NCBI GenBank assembly: GCA_945871425.1
Contig: CAMBVS010000030.1
Location: forward strand, 1 to 43,331
Direction of reading: 5' to 3'
From: Rhizobium sp. Q54
GTDB taxonomy: Bacteria > Pseudomonadota > Alphaproteobacteria > SHVZ01
Length of the DNA: 43,331 bases
Shown in pieces: positions 33,876-41,073 of the stretch. Numbering within the stretch: position 1 is the first letter of the stretch; each line of letters opens with the position of its first letter. A model generated the notes under the pieces. That model saw only the letters and a program-made list of their open reading frames with translations, was not told the origin of the DNA and searched no databases. Made by a program: the position numbers and the translations under genes.

Positions 33876-33959
33876 CGACTCAACCCGCAGTCCCGTGCGC
33901 ACACGTCGGGCCAACGATAAGGCCGGTAGTAGTCCCTGCGATCTGCCGAAACATCATCT

Positions 33960-34858
33960 TCACCTCGCTCTCCGCAGCGCCACCAGCAGCCCGATTGTGG
34001 CCGAGGCGAGGCCAAGGAGCTGGAGCGGCGTCGGCAGCTCGCCGAGGAGCGGGATGCCGAAGACGATGGTGAGGCCGGGCACCAGCGCCGGGAACAGGAC
34101 CGCGCGGCCGGCGCCGAGACATTCGACGGCGCGGCCATAGGCGATCATGGCGAGCGCGCCGCTCAAGACGCCCTGGATCGCGATCTCGGCGGGTGGCATC
34201 GAGGCGAGGTGGCCCGCGGGCGAGATCATGAGATATGCTGGCACGCTGACGACCAGGCCGATCAGCGTCACCGCCGCGGTCGCTGCCACCGCGTCCAGCC
34301 GCCATTGCCGGAGCAGGATGGTGTAGCCGGCCCACATCAGACCCGACGCGATGAGCAGGAGATCGCCGACCCAGACGCGCCCGCCGCCCGCGCCCAGGCC
34401 CTCGCCGCCGACCAGCAGAAGGCCGAGCAGGACGCCGACGATGCCGAACGCATGCGCGAGCCCGTAGCGTTCCGCCAGCAGCGCCATCGCCATCCCCATG
34501 CTGAAGAGAGTGTGACGGACATCGGCGCCAGCACCGCGCCAGGGGCGAGTGGCACGAACAGATAGCCGGCGGTCTGCACGAAGGTGAAGACGGGGCCGGC
34601 CGTGAGCGTGAGCACGAGGCTGCGGCGCCAGCCGATGCCGGCAAGCCCGGCGCGGCTCTGATGAAGCAGCATCGGCAGGAAGACCAGCGCGGCGCCGGGG
34701 AAGCGGAGCCGCGTGATGTCCTCGGCCCGGAATCCGGCGAGCACGCCGCCGCGGGAGAAGACGAAGGACAAGGCGGCGCCGACGGTCATCGCGATGCCGA
34801 AGGCGATGCCGCGCCGCAGGCGCGCGGCGGCGCCGTCTGTCTCTGCTGGCGAGGTCAG
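33960..34858 (-). pseudogene. EamA/DMT-family transporter, frameshifted
   Basis: A ten-TM drug/metabolite exporter broken into two frames. The first part reads RRGIAFGIAMTVGAALSFVF, EDITRLRFPGAALVFLP, LAGIGWRRSLVLTLTAGPVF and APGAVLAPMSVTL. In the next frame it continues FSMGMAMALLAERYGLAHAF and VWVGDLLLIASGLMWAGYTI to the stop at 33960. The break is at about 34500-34507, in a CT run (cactctcttc on the minus strand), consistent with one extra CT dinucleotide. The intact paralogue at 37571 shows the expected continuity. No ATG or GTG begins the first part; CTG at 34858 is the earliest candidate, just after the GST stop. Probably a pseudogene. Confidence 0.8.
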
Positions 34859-34865
34859 GCGGCGG

Positions 34866-35552
34866 TCAGTCGAAGGCCGGGACCGTTTCGGCGAGGCCGT
34901 CGAACAGCGCGCGCATACGGCCCAGCCAGGCGAGGATCGGATCGTCGTCGGCGAGCAGCTTGAACGGGCTGGTGCAGCGCGCCCACTGGAAAGCACCGAA
35001 GACGGCATAGTCGGCGTAGCTCGCCGTCTCGCCGCCGAGGAAGGGCGATCCTGAGAGAACGACGCGGACCGGCTCCAGGCTCTGGCGGAATTGGGGCAGG
35101 CGCTGGTCGCGGTCGGCCTGCGCGGCTTCGAGCGTCATGCCGAAGCGTTTCTCGCGGCTCTCGCGGAAATAGGCCCGGTCCTTGTCGGCGAGCACGGCGA
35201 AGATGTCGGCGATGATCATGCGCCCGATGCCGGGATGCAGGACCTTGTCGGCCCAGGCGGCGATGAAGCGGACGGGCGCTGCGGCGCCGCCGAACAGCGA
35301 CGGCCGGTCCGGATACGTCGCCTCCAGGTAGCGCGCGATCTCCCAGGAATCATGGACGGTGCGGCCGCCGTCGACGATCACCGGAACCAGGCCCTGGCCG
35401 GAGACGGCGATCGTCTCCTTCTCGGTGAAGCGCCAGGGCCGGGCGTCGACGTCAAGTCCCTTGTGCGCCAGCGCCATCCGGATGCGCCAGCAATAGGGGC
35501 TGAAGCGCCGGGCCGGATCGGCGCCGGCGAGGTCGTGGAGGACGATGGTCAT
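34866..35552 (-). CDS. Glutathione S-transferase family protein
   Basis: 228 residues. The N-terminal thioredoxin-like domain has RRFSPYCWRIRMALAHKGLD (Ser/Tyr/Cys near 18-21) and QGLVPVIVDGGRTVHDSWEI with the cis-proline (VPV) and the ES-like D-S-W-E glutathione-binding step. The C-terminal helical domain ends FGAFQWARCTSPFKLLADDD. Family members conjugate glutathione or act as dehalogenases or isomerases. The start ATG overlaps the stop of the TauD gene in an ATGA, so the two are translationally coupled. Together with the following EamA transporter this looks like a degradation-and-export cassette; the substrate is unknown. Confidence 0.9.
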   Translation of the reverse strand: MTIVLHDLAGADPARRFSPYCWRIRMALAHKGLDVDARPWRFTEKETIAVSGQGLVPVIVDGGRTVHDSWEIARYLEATYPDRPSLFGGAAAPVRFIAAWADKVLHPGIGRMIIADIFAVLADKDRAYFRESREKRFGMTLEAAQADRDQRLPQFRQSLEPVRVVLSGSPFLGGETASYADYAVFGAFQWARCTSPFKLLADDDPILAWLGRMRALFDGLAETVPAFD

Positions 35553-36415
35553 GCCGCCTTCACCGCCAGCGGTGCCTCGCCCTGGATCTGCGTGCGCAGC
35601 ATGATGCGGCGCGCCTTCGGATCGAAGGCGTCGCGGCGATGAATGACCGAGCGATTGTCCCAGACCAGGAGGTCGCCCTGCCGCCACTTGTGCGCATAGG
35701 CGAGCTTAGGATCGGTGCAATGCGCCCAGAGCCGGTCGAGCAGGCGCTCGCTCTCTTCCAGCGAGAGCCCGTCGATGTAGCCGTTCCTGCGCCGGCCAAG
35801 ATAGATCGCCGGCACGCCGGTCTCCGGATGGAGCCGCACGATCGGATGCAGCGCGCCCGGCGCGTCCCTGGGGTCGACGATCTCCGTCGATCCCCGGCGA
35901 AGCTCGCCGACGCTGGTGTATGACGAGTCGTGCTTGGCCCGGCGGCCTGCGACGGCGCGCTTCAGGTCGTCGGGCAGGCTCGCATAGGCCTTGATCATGC
36001 TGGCGAAGCAGGTGTCGCCGCCGGACGGCGGCACCTCGACCGCATAGAGCACGCTCGCCATCGGCGGGGCCGGGATATAGGACATGTCGGTGTGCCACTC
36101 GGCCTCGCCGTAGCCGAGACCGCCGATCGCCTTGCCGTCGACGACGACGTTGGAGATCACCCAGATCTCCGGCCGCCTCGCCCCGCCGTCGCCATAGCTG
36201 CGCTCGGCCGAGGCCGGCGGCATCTCGAGGGCGCCGAAGCCCTGGCTGAAGCGGACCAGCGCCGGCTCGTCCATCTTCTGGCCGCGGAGCAGAAGCAGGC
36301 CGCTTCCGGCCCAGGCCTTCCGCATGCGGGCGAAGCTCGCGGCATCGATTGTCTTCGAGGCATCGATGCCTCTGACCTCGACCCCAATCGCGGCATCGAG
36401 CGGCACGATCTCCAT
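35549..36415 (-). CDS. TauD/TfdA-family 2-oxoglutarate dioxygenase
   Basis: 288-residue Fe(II)/2OG dioxygenase. The iron triad is His108 and Asp110 (AEWHTDMSY) with distal His259 (RSVIHRRDAFD), and Arg270/Arg274 (KARRIMLRTQI) binds 2-oxoglutarate. The N-terminus MEIVPLDAAIGVEVRGIDAS and RLHPETGVPAIYLGRR are typical of the TfdA branch, which cleaves alkylsulfonates, aryloxyalkanoates and similar ethers or sulfonates. The stop overlaps the GST start. The first 20 bases of the gene, with about 35 bases of leader, are imperfectly duplicated at 37518-37570 on the other side of the acyltransferase gene. Confidence 0.93.
   Translation of the reverse strand: MEIVPLDAAIGVEVRGIDASKTIDAASFARMRKAWAGSGLLLLRGQKMDEPALVRFSQGFGALEMPPASAERSYGDGGARRPEIWVISNVVVDGKAIGGLGYGEAEWHTDMSYIPAPPMASVLYAVEVPPSGGDTCFASMIKAYASLPDDLKRAVAGRRAKHDSSYTSVGELRRGSTEIVDPRDAPGALHPIVRLHPETGVPAIYLGRRRNGYIDGLSLEESERLLDRLWAHCTDPKLAYAHKWRQGDLLVWDNRSVIHRRDAFDPKARRIMLRTQIQGEAPLAVKAA
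36396..36415. repeat. Direct repeat, copy at the tauD start
   Basis: tcgagcggcacgatctccat, identical to 37518-37537. On the minus strand this is the ATG and first six codons of the dioxygenase gene. Weaker similarity (roughly 70 percent with small gaps by eye) continues into the tauD leader, to about 36455. Confidence 0.8.
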
Positions 36416-36546
36416 ACGGCATCCTCCGGACAGGCTTTCGGCAGATCGATCTTAACGCGGCGACGTCCGCGGCTGGAAGGCTGCCCAGCGCCACTGGAAG
36501 GCGAGCCGAGCCGAGGAGGCCGACCCTGGTCGCGCCGCCTGCGTCG

Positions 36547-37356
36547 TCACGGCTTGGCGGACGGCTCCGGAGGGAAAGGCGCGACGGCGGCGGCCCTCGA
36601 GTCAGCGGGCGGTCGCGAGACGATCGGTGTCACCGTCGGCGGCGCATCTGCGGTGGCCCGGAGATGCTCTCGCACCCGATCGGCGTGCTGTCGAAGCTCC
36701 GCCAGGATCTCTGCGGCGCGTACGGGGTCGGCGTTGAGACTCATCCTGAACGCCTCGGAATGCGCCCGCATCCAGTCGAGCGGCATATCCCACCAGCGAA
36801 TGGCTAGAAGCAGACCGATGATCTCCGGCGGGAACCTGAAACGGATCAGGCGAGCCGGGTGGCCTGCATAGATGCCATAGGGCTCGAGGACGGCCTGCTG
36901 CAGGACGAGCGAGCGCGCTCCGATCACGCATCCGTCGCCGATCGTCGCGCCGCCGAGGATCATCGTCTCCTCGCCGACCCAGACGTCATTGCCGATCCTC
37001 GTGTCGCCGAACGGCTCGCGCGGATTTTCGGGCAGGCCGGTGACGGCGAGGCCGCTCCACGTCGAGATGGTGTCGAGGTTGTGCGTGCCGTTGAGAATGA
37101 AGCGAACCCGCATGCCGCCGGAGAAGTAACGGCCGATCCGAAGGCATTGGGCGCCCGACTCGTAGCGGACGGTCGATCCCTCGCCTATGACCACGTTCTT
37201 GCCGATGTGGAAGGTTCCGAAGTCGGGGACGCCGCGGCCCCACAGGTCGAAGAAGCCGTGGGGGATGACCGACATCGAGCCGTCCCGGTATCGCAGCATC
37301 GTACCGACATTGACCGGTTCCTCTCCCACGAAGCCATCGTCCGTGATGATCTGCAT
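36547..37356 (-). CDS. Hexapeptide-repeat acyltransferase (CatB/XAT-like)
   Basis: 269 residues with a left-handed beta helix: FHIGKNVVIGEGSTVRYESG, IGNDVWVGEETMILGGATIG and DGCVIGARSLVLQQAVLEPY, followed by GIYAGHPARLIRFRFPPEII. The catalytic-type His is in FILNGTHNLDTISTW. The pattern is that of xenobiotic (chloramphenicol/streptogramin) acetyltransferases and of sugar O-acetyltransferases, so the acceptor could be either. It is longer than usual CatB, with a Pro/Ala-rich C-terminal tail of about 40 residues. The ATG begins MQIITDDGF; the open frame upstream is not coding. It lies between two copies of the tauD start repeat, as if inserted there. Confidence 0.85.
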   Translation of the reverse strand: MQIITDDGFVGEEPVNVGTMLRYRDGSMSVIPHGFFDLWGRGVPDFGTFHIGKNVVIGEGSTVRYESGAQCLRIGRYFSGGMRVRFILNGTHNLDTISTWSGLAVTGLPENPREPFGDTRIGNDVWVGEETMILGGATIGDGCVIGARSLVLQQAVLEPYGIYAGHPARLIRFRFPPEIIGLLLAIRWWDMPLDWMRAHSEAFRMSLNADPVRAAEILAELRQHADRVREHLRATADAPPTVTPIVSRPPADSRAAAVAPFPPEPSAKP

Positions 37357-37517
37357 GACGGAATCCTGCTGTGTCGCCCGGGGCTGAGGGATCGCGGTTC
37401 TAAGACCTGCCTGCGCCCCGATATTGAAACAGTCTCTGCTCCCCTGCCCGCCGGCTGCGAAGAGTATTGGCGACGCTTTCGATCGGGCCTGGCCGAAGGC
37501 GAGCGCAGATCTCAACG

Positions 37518-37570
37518 TCGAGCGGCACGATCTCCATCCGAATTCTCCGGGCAAGACTTTCCAGGCGATC
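37518..37570. repeat. Second copy of the tauD 5' end and leader
   Basis: 37518-37537 is identical to 36396-36415. The following 33 bases resemble the tauD leader with substitutions and small gaps, ending at the stop codon of the intact EamA gene (37571). Read on the minus strand it starts MEIVPLD and then diverges, so it is a relic or duplicated fragment, not a gene. Confidence 0.75.
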
Positions 37571-38509
37571 CTAGCTTGCCGAGGGCCAGCGGAGAATGCC
37601 GAGGGCGACCAGGAGCCCGATCATCGCGGATGCCAGGCCGAGAAGCTGAACCAGCGTCGGCCACTCGCCGAGGATCGGGATGCCGAAGACGATGGCGAGC
37701 CCCGGCACCAGCGCCGGGAACAATACGGCGCGGCCGGCGCCGAGCAGGATCACGATCCAGTTGTAGGCGACGGTCGACAAGACTCCGCTGAGCAGGCCCT
37801 GGGTCAACGCCTGCAGCAGGAGATCGTGCGTCGGCAGCGACAGCAGGTGCGGGACCGAGAAGAACAGCGGATAGATCACCAGCATGGCGATCAGAGAGAT
37901 GACGCTGACGACGGCGATCCCGGCGACCGCGTCCAGGCGCCAGTAGCGGAACAGGATGGTGTAGGAGGCCCACAGAAGGCCCGACGCGATGAACATCAGG
38001 TCGCCGATCCAGACGCCGGCGCCACCCGACATCAGGCCCTCGCCGCCGATCAACGCCAGGCCGGCCAAGATGACCAGGGTGCCGATGGCATGGGTGCGGC
38101 CGTGGCGCTCCTTCAGCACCGTCACCGCCATCACCGAGCAGAAGACGGTCACCGACATCGGCACCAGAACCGCGCCATGGGCGAGCGGGGCGAAGGCGAA
38201 GCCCGCGACCTGCAGGAAGGCCGCCGCCGGTCCCGCCGTCAGCGCCAGCAGCAGACCGCGCTTCCAGCCGATGCCGGCGAGATTGCCGATGCCGCGCCAG
38301 AGGACGAAGGGGAGGAAGATCAGGCCGGCGACGGCGAAGCGCAGCAGCGTGATGTCCTCGGGCCGGACGCCGTCGAGGATGCCGCCGCGGGCGACCGAGA
38401 AGGAGGATGCGGCACCCAGCGCCATGGCGACGCCGACAGCGATGCCGAGACGGGTGCGCTTGCGCGCCGCCGCCTCGGTCTCTCCCTTATGTCCCCCGAA
38501 CTGGTCCAT
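37571..38509 (-). CDS. EamA/DMT-family transporter
   Basis: 312-residue inner-membrane exporter with ten TM helices in two EamA halves: LGIAVGVAMALGAASSFSVA, PEDITLLRFAVAGLIFLPFV and LAHGAVLVPMSVTVFCSVMA, then VWIGDLMFIASGLLWASYTI and AGRAVLFPALVPGLAIVFGI. It is the intact paralogue of the frameshifted copy at 33960-34858; both keep ARGGIL/SRGGVL, LAGIGWKR and WRLDAVA. The ATG (MDQFGGHKG) starts 4 bases outside the left arm of a palindromic element that interrupts the tetR 3' end. That arm would lie in the 5' leader of the message if transcription comes from tetR. Confidence 0.9.
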   Translation of the reverse strand: MDQFGGHKGETEAAARKRTRLGIAVGVAMALGAASSFSVARGGILDGVRPEDITLLRFAVAGLIFLPFVLWRGIGNLAGIGWKRGLLLALTAGPAAAFLQVAGFAFAPLAHGAVLVPMSVTVFCSVMAVTVLKERHGRTHAIGTLVILAGLALIGGEGLMSGGAGVWIGDLMFIASGLLWASYTILFRYWRLDAVAGIAVVSVISLIAMLVIYPLFFSVPHLLSLPTHDLLLQALTQGLLSGVLSTVAYNWIVILLGAGRAVLFPALVPGLAIVFGIPILGEWPTLVQLLGLASAMIGLLVALGILRWPSAS

Positions 38510-38510
38510 C

Positions 38511-38677
38511 TTAGGAGCCTGTCTGGGTCATGGCCACGGCCTCAGCCGTCATTGGAGGGGCTTGGACGTCGTCGAGCGCCGCTCGTGATGCGCCCAGCAT
38601 CACGTCGCGCCGCTCTCCTACTCCAAGCCCCTCCAATGACGGCTGAGGCCGTGGCCATGACCCAGACAGGCTCCTTA
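38511..38677. mobile_element. MITE-like palindromic element with 53-bp perfect arms
   Basis: Arms 38514-38566 and 38622-38674 are perfect inverted complements (aggagcctgtctgggtcatg ... toward the centre), flanked on both sides by tta (38511-38513 and 38675-38677), a possible 3-base target duplication. The 55-base centre contains its own hairpin cgtgatgc/gcatcacg (38584-38604). There is no transposase frame. The element carries the last 47 codons of tetR, whose stop is in the left arm. In RNA it would form a very stable hairpin between tetR and eamA. Confidence 0.8.
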
Positions 38678-39279
38678 GCGCGCCGCCGGGCGGAAGCGGC
38701 CGGATCGAGGGCGGCGAGAGCGGTGCGCGCCATGCCCTCGATCAGGGGCCGGCTCGGATTGACGCGCGCGATGACGCGGAGCCCGAGGATGACGCCGAGC
38801 AGCATGCGGGCGAGGTCGGCCGCACTCTGGTGCGACGCGATCGATCCGTCGGCCTGGCCGGCGGCGATCGAGCGGCGGAAGAAGGCCTCGATCTCGCCGA
38901 GATATCCCGCGATCGAGCCGCCGAGCGCCGGGTCGTTGGAGCGCTCGAGCGCGACGTTGAGGAGGAAGCAGCCGCGGCGCTCGGGGTCGCTGAGAGCGCG
39001 CTTGACCACCTCGGCGAAGAAGGCGCGGACGGCGGCGGCCGGCGCCATCGCGCCTTCGAGGCGCCGGATGCGCTCGCGCATCGTCTGGTCGAGGTAGCGC
39101 TCGATCGACTGGATGAAGAGGCCGTGCTTGTCGCCGAAGGCGTTGTAGAGACTGGGGCCGCTGATCCCCATCCGCTCGCTCAAGTCGCGGATCGAGGTCG
39201 CGGCGAATCCCTCCGCCCAGAAGCAGTCGATCGCCGCATCCAGGACGGCCGTGTCGTCGAACTCGCGCGGCCTCGCCAT
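38542..39279 (-). CDS. TetR/AcrR-family regulator with element-encoded C-terminus
   Basis: 245 residues, about 45 longer than usual for the family. The HTH is TSIRDLSERMGISGPSLYNA, FGDKHGLF at about 30-60. The ligand domain contains RGCFLLNVALERSNDPALGG and LARMLLGVILGLRVIARVNP, typical of the AcrR/NemR-like group with C-terminal TetR_C. Normal sequence ends near ALAALDPAASARRRA. The following KEPVWVMATASAVIGG and an Arg-rich tail are encoded by the palindromic element inserted at 38511-38677. A palindrome 18 bases upstream of the ATG is its likely operator, so it probably represses itself and the downstream EamA exporter. The effector is unknown. Confidence 0.88.
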   Translation of the reverse strand: MARPREFDDTAVLDAAIDCFWAEGFAATSIRDLSERMGISGPSLYNAFGDKHGLFIQSIERYLDQTMRERIRRLEGAMAPAAAVRAFFAEVVKRALSDPERRGCFLLNVALERSNDPALGGSIAGYLGEIEAFFRRSIAAGQADGSIASHQSAADLARMLLGVILGLRVIARVNPSRPLIEGMARTALAALDPAASARRRAKEPVWVMATASAVIGGAWSRRAARRDAGRITSGARRRPSPSNDG

Positions 39280-39296
39280 GCCGCGAGCCTAGCCGG

Positions 39297-39320
39297 ATTT
39301 TAGATCGCGCAATCTAAAAT
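39297..39320. promoter_or_regulatory. Operator palindrome for the adjacent TetR regulator
   Basis: attttagat (39297-39305), 6-base spacer cgcgca, atctaaaat (39312-39320): a perfect 9-bp inverted repeat in an AT-rich patch, 17 bases upstream of the tetR ATG and about 70 bases upstream of the FMN riboswitch on the other side. Size and symmetry fit a TetR dimer site. Confidence 0.7.
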
Positions 39321-39365
39321 TATCGGGAGGCCTTCCGTTCGAGGACGATGGATCTATACTTCGCC

Positions 39366-39390
39366 TGCCGCCCGGATTCCCCGGGCGGCA
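39366..39390 (+). other. Stable hairpin immediately 5' of the FMN aptamer
   Basis: tgccgcccgg (39366-39375) and ccgggcggca (39381-39390) form a perfect 10-bp stem with a 5-base loop. It ends exactly where the P1 stem of the riboswitch begins, so the two helices could stack coaxially. No T tract follows, so it is not a standard terminator. Confidence 0.6.
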
Positions 39391-39535
39391 CGTTCTCGGG
39401 GCGGGGTGGAAGTCCCCACCGGCGGTAAGGGGCGAGCGATCGTCCGAAGCCCGCGAGCGCTTCGCCGGAAGGCGAAGGTCAGCAGATTCGGTGCGATTCC
39501 GAAGCCGACGGTCACAGTCCGGATGAAAGAGAACG
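39391..39535 (+). promoter_or_regulatory. FMN riboswitch (RFN element)
   Basis: All conserved RFN blocks are readable in order: ggggcggggtggaagtcccc, accggcggtaag, gaagcccgcgagcg, aggtcagcagattcggtg, gattccgaagccgacggtca and cagtccggatgaaagagaac. The closing P1 stem pairs cgttctc (39391-39397) with gagaacg (39529-39535). It lies in the leader of ribH and should switch it off when FMN is plentiful. Downstream, gttctc at 39567-39572 can compete for the P1 3' strand, and gcttc/gaagc (39597-39601 with 39610-39614) can hide the ribosome site, suggesting translational control. Confidence 0.95.
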
Positions 39536-39617
39536 GGTCGCCCGGCCGGGGCTCAGCCTCGCGCCGGTTCTCGCGCCCGTGCGCCCTGATTCAACCGCTT
39601 CGATGAAAGGAAGCCCG

Positions 39618-40118
39618 ATGAATCAGCGCCACCCAAACACCAAAGCCGTCGTCTCCGAAGGCCGCATCGCCTTCATCCAGTCCTGCTGGCACAAGGACAT
39701 CGTCGATCAGTGCCGCCTCGCCTTCGTCGAGGAGATCGTCCGCCTGGGTTGCCCGGAAGACCGCATCGACGTCTACGAGGTGCCGGGCGTCTTCGAGATT
39801 CCGCTGCAGGCGAAGCTGCTGGCGGCGTCCCGGCGCTATGCCGCGATCGTCGCGACCGGCCTCGTGGTCAATGGCGGCATCTACCGCCATGAATTCGTCT
39901 CGGACGCGGTGATCTCGGGATTGATGCAGGTACAGCTCGCAACCGAGGTGCCGGTGATCTCGGCCGTGCTCACCCCGCAGGCCTTCCACGAGCATGAGGA
40001 GCACCGGCGGTTCTTCCGCGAGCATTTCCTGGTGAAAGGCCGGGAAGCCGCCTCGGCCTGCTGGCGGACGCTGGCCAATCTCGATCGCGTCCGCCGCCTC
40101 CAGGACGCGGCCGACTGA
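39618..40118 (+). CDS. ribH: 6,7-dimethyl-8-ribityllumazine synthase, type II
   Basis: 166 residues; condenses 5-amino-6-ribitylamino-uracil with 3,4-dihydroxybutanone phosphate in riboflavin synthesis. Features are IAFIQSCWHKDIVDQCRLAF, YEVPGVFEIPLQAKLLA with the substrate loop, VVNGGIYRHEFVSDAVISGL (His98 region) and VPVISAVLTPQAFHEHEEHR. SCWHKD, the YRHEFV step and a TPQxFHEHEEH loop are typical of the decameric RibH2 type known from Brucella and Mesorhizobium. The ATG follows aaaggaag. The gene is under the FMN riboswitch and stands alone, apart from the ribA gene elsewhere in the window. Confidence 0.95.
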   Translation: MNQRHPNTKAVVSEGRIAFIQSCWHKDIVDQCRLAFVEEIVRLGCPEDRIDVYEVPGVFEIPLQAKLLAASRRYAAIVATGLVVNGGIYRHEFVSDAVISGLMQVQLATEVPVISAVLTPQAFHEHEEHRRFFREHFLVKGREAASACWRTLANLDRVRRLQDAAD

Positions 40119-40128
40119 TCGGCGGAGG

Positions 40129-40155
40129 ACCGGCGGCGGCTCCGCCGTCGCCGGT
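40129..40155. terminator. Hairpin between convergent ribH and PAS gene
   Basis: accggcggcgg (40129-40139) pairs with ccgtcgccggt (40145-40155) over 11 bp with one G-U, loop ctccg. It occupies almost the whole gap between the two convergent stops. There is no T tract on either strand, so it may act with Rho or be a weak terminator. Confidence 0.45.
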
Positions 40156-40653
40156 CTAGACGCCCTCCGGCGGCGCCAGGACGTCGAACTGCATCTCCGA
40201 CGGGAAGGCGCTGGTGAGCGGCGCGAAGGCGGCGCCGCGGAGGATCATCACCGTCCGGCCGCCGTCGTCGACCAGGGGCAGCTCGACGGTCTCGATGGTC
40301 AGCCAGTTGCGGCGATGCCAGTCGAGGCGGGCCCGCCGGCGAAAGGGCCGGACCTCTCTCGCCAGCCGCTCGAGGGTGGCGAGGACTTCGTCGGCCGCCG
40401 GGCCGCAGAGATCCGCGTTGACCTCCTTGCCGGTCACGTCGCGCTCCAGCCGCTCGACGATCTCCGTCCCGACCAGGCGATGGCGGAAGGAGATCGGATC
40501 CCAGCGGACATCGATCAGATTCACGATCGGCAGCAGATCCGGGATCTCTGCCGGATTGAGGTCGCCGCGATGCGGCGGCGCTCCGCTGCCGCGCTTCTGC
40601 CACCAATACCGGTAGAGACGAGCCAACCGCTCGTCACCGAACTGAGACCCCAT
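40156..40653 (-). CDS. PAS_5-domain protein
   Basis: 165 residues forming a single PAS-like domain of the PF07310 type. The N-terminal RLYRYWWQKRGSGAPPHRGD, then LNPAEIPDLLPIVNLIDVRW and DPISFRHRLVGTEIVERLER are its hallmarks. PAS_5 proteins are abundant in Rhodospirillales and Rhizobiales and have no known ligand or output. It is one of three in this 2.5 kb (also 41074 and 41702), sharing the opening LW/YW..KR/GR.MP/AP..DL and the F.YRL.G core. No output domain is attached. The gene is convergent with ribH. Confidence 0.85.
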   Translation of the reverse strand: MGSQFGDERLARLYRYWWQKRGSGAPPHRGDLNPAEIPDLLPIVNLIDVRWDPISFRHRLVGTEIVERLERDVTGKEVNADLCGPAADEVLATLERLAREVRPFRRRARLDWHRRNWLTIETVELPLVDDGGRTVMILRGAAFAPLTSAFPSEMQFDVLAPPEGV

Positions 40654-41073
40654 TCTTCCCCCGCCCCGATTGTCGTTCTTCTTCGACGGGATGCTCTTGC
40701 CCCACCGGCATCCCTGCCTTCGATCGTGGGCTTCTCGACAATTATTCTATGTCAAGTTGTGGTTACAGTCGAACTACCCTCGCTCAGGATTTCGTCCACC
40801 CCGATACCGAAGAATGTTAAGCGAAAGTCGACAGATTGCAAAGTGCGGAGATCATTGACGCACAAAAGCCGAGACTTCACCCGGCCGGCCGCCCGCAGCA
40901 ATTGCATCAGATCTTCATGGCACCAAGACATGCGCGATGGATTCGACCGGCCGAGACGTGAAGTCTTGGGCGTCTTATCGGGCAGGGCAAGAAGAAGGCC
41001 CCGAGGCGATGCCGCGGGGCCTGAAGTGGGTAGACGGGAGGTAAACGCGAAAAAGAGAGGCCGGCGGCCGCCG
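40654..41073. other. Intergenic region between two PAS_5 genes
   Basis: 420 bases without a supportable gene. The right part holds the terminator of the PAS gene at 41074 (40987-41022). The middle (40735-40870) is AT-richer and may hold the promoter of the PAS gene ending at 40156. Short plus-strand frames are present but have neither ribosome sites nor coding composition. Confidence 0.5.
40987..41022 (-). terminator. Rho-independent terminator of the PAS gene at 41074
   Basis: On the minus strand aggccccg and cggggcct (41022-41015 with 41003-40996) form an 8-bp perfect stem with an 11-base loop, followed by the T/C-rich run tcttcttgcc. It lies about 50 bases after the stop at 41074, the expected distance for its terminator. 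Confidence 0.7.
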
